Shown here one piece after another: positions 5,306 through 5,418 of a DNA stretch of 5,418 nt. The translations under genes and the position numbers were made by a program. A model generated the notes under the pieces. It was not told the DNA's origin. It searched no databases and worked only from the letters and a program-made list of their open reading frames with translations. The stretch is from Bdellovibrionaceae bacterium UBA2466 (GTDB taxonomy: Bacteria > Bdellovibrionota > FAC87 > UBA2466): the NCBI GenBank assembly GCA_002342225.1, contig DDPO01000089.1, positions 19,913-25,330 of the forward strand. The letters are read 5' to 3'. Positions within the stretch are counted from its first letter, which is position 1. Every line of letters starts with the position of its first letter.

Positions 5306-5418
5306 ATGAAAGAGACTCAACCCGTCATAGGTGGTTTAGCTCCCGACTTCACACTAACCCAGACCGATGGAACTCAGTTTCATTTGGCCGAAGCCTGTAA
5401 AAAGAGCCCTGTTGTTAT
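5306..5418 (+). CDS. Peroxiredoxin / AhpC-TSA-like thioredoxin-fold protein, 5' end only
   Basis: This open frame begins with ATG at 5306 and runs off the window after 37 complete codons. The translation contains GGLAPDFTLTQTDGTQFHLA, the standard N-terminal signature of thioredoxin-fold peroxiredoxins and related redoxins (G-x-x-APDF-x-L-x-x-x-DG), followed by a charged stretch and SPVV, where the next beta strand (usually leading to the F-x-P-x-x-x-T/S-x-x-C region) would start. No signal peptide is visible, so a cytoplasmic thiol peroxidase of the BCP/AhpC type is more likely than an exported TlpA-like protein. The catalytic cysteine lies beyond the window, so the subclass cannot be fixed. 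The ribosome binding site is weak (CTGGG about 5 nt upstream). It is transcribed divergently from the CPBP gene. Confidence 0.8.
   Translation, partial: MKETQPVIGGLAPDFTLTQTDGTQFHLAEACKKSPVV

Overview
The window looks like ordinary chromosomal DNA of a Gram-negative bacterium of moderate to low GC. It carries Sec-type signal peptides, a canonical AGGAGG ribosome binding site, a sigma70-like promoter and tightly packed genes. The large unrecognised exported protein, the CPBP protease with an N-terminal signal and the sugar-phosphate genes would suit a member of the Bdellovibrionota or a related deltaproteobacterial lineage. That placement is an impression from protein style, not a demonstrated assignment. 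I see no rRNA, tRNA, CRISPR array, insertion sequence or integrase.

Layout from left to right. A short leader (1-96) holds a plausible promoter and a strong ribosome binding site for a 563-residue exported protein of unknown function (97-1788, +). Tail to tail with it, sharing a TTAA in which both stop codons lie, is the end of a minus-strand cluster. In transcription order this cluster is a transaldolase-family enzyme (4098-3373), a SIS-domain sugar-phosphate isomerase of the GmhA-like type (3376-2777) and a Gfo/Idh/MocA-type NAD(P)-dependent oxidoreductase (2768-1785). The first two overlap in ATGA and the last two are 8 nt apart, so the three are almost certainly co-transcribed. Further upstream on the same strand, separated by 110 nt, is an exported or membrane CPBP-family (Abi/Rce1-type) putative intramembrane protease (5150-4209). 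A 155-nt divergent intergenic region with an imperfect dyad separates it from the beginning of a peroxiredoxin/AhpC-TSA-like gene (5306 to beyond the window, +).

How the genes may work together. Transaldolase, ketose/aldose-phosphate isomerase and sugar dehydrogenase form a coherent set for making or remodelling a sugar phosphate, plausibly a heptose or unusual sugar for a surface polysaccharide. The kinase, phosphatase and nucleotidyltransferase expected for a complete nucleotide-sugar pathway are not in the window. The isomerase keeps the likely metal/catalytic positions of GmhA only as H-D-E-H and has an insertion in its phosphate loop, so its substrate may differ from sedoheptulose 7-phosphate.

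The most interesting signals are this three-gene cassette, several long homopolymeric G/C tracts inside coding sequence (two early in the CPBP gene, one in the oxidoreductase) that could permit slipped-strand phase variation, the compound architecture of the CPBP protein, and a conserved-looking Cys-containing motif in the unknown exported protein. I do not see clear proof of a new biological system.
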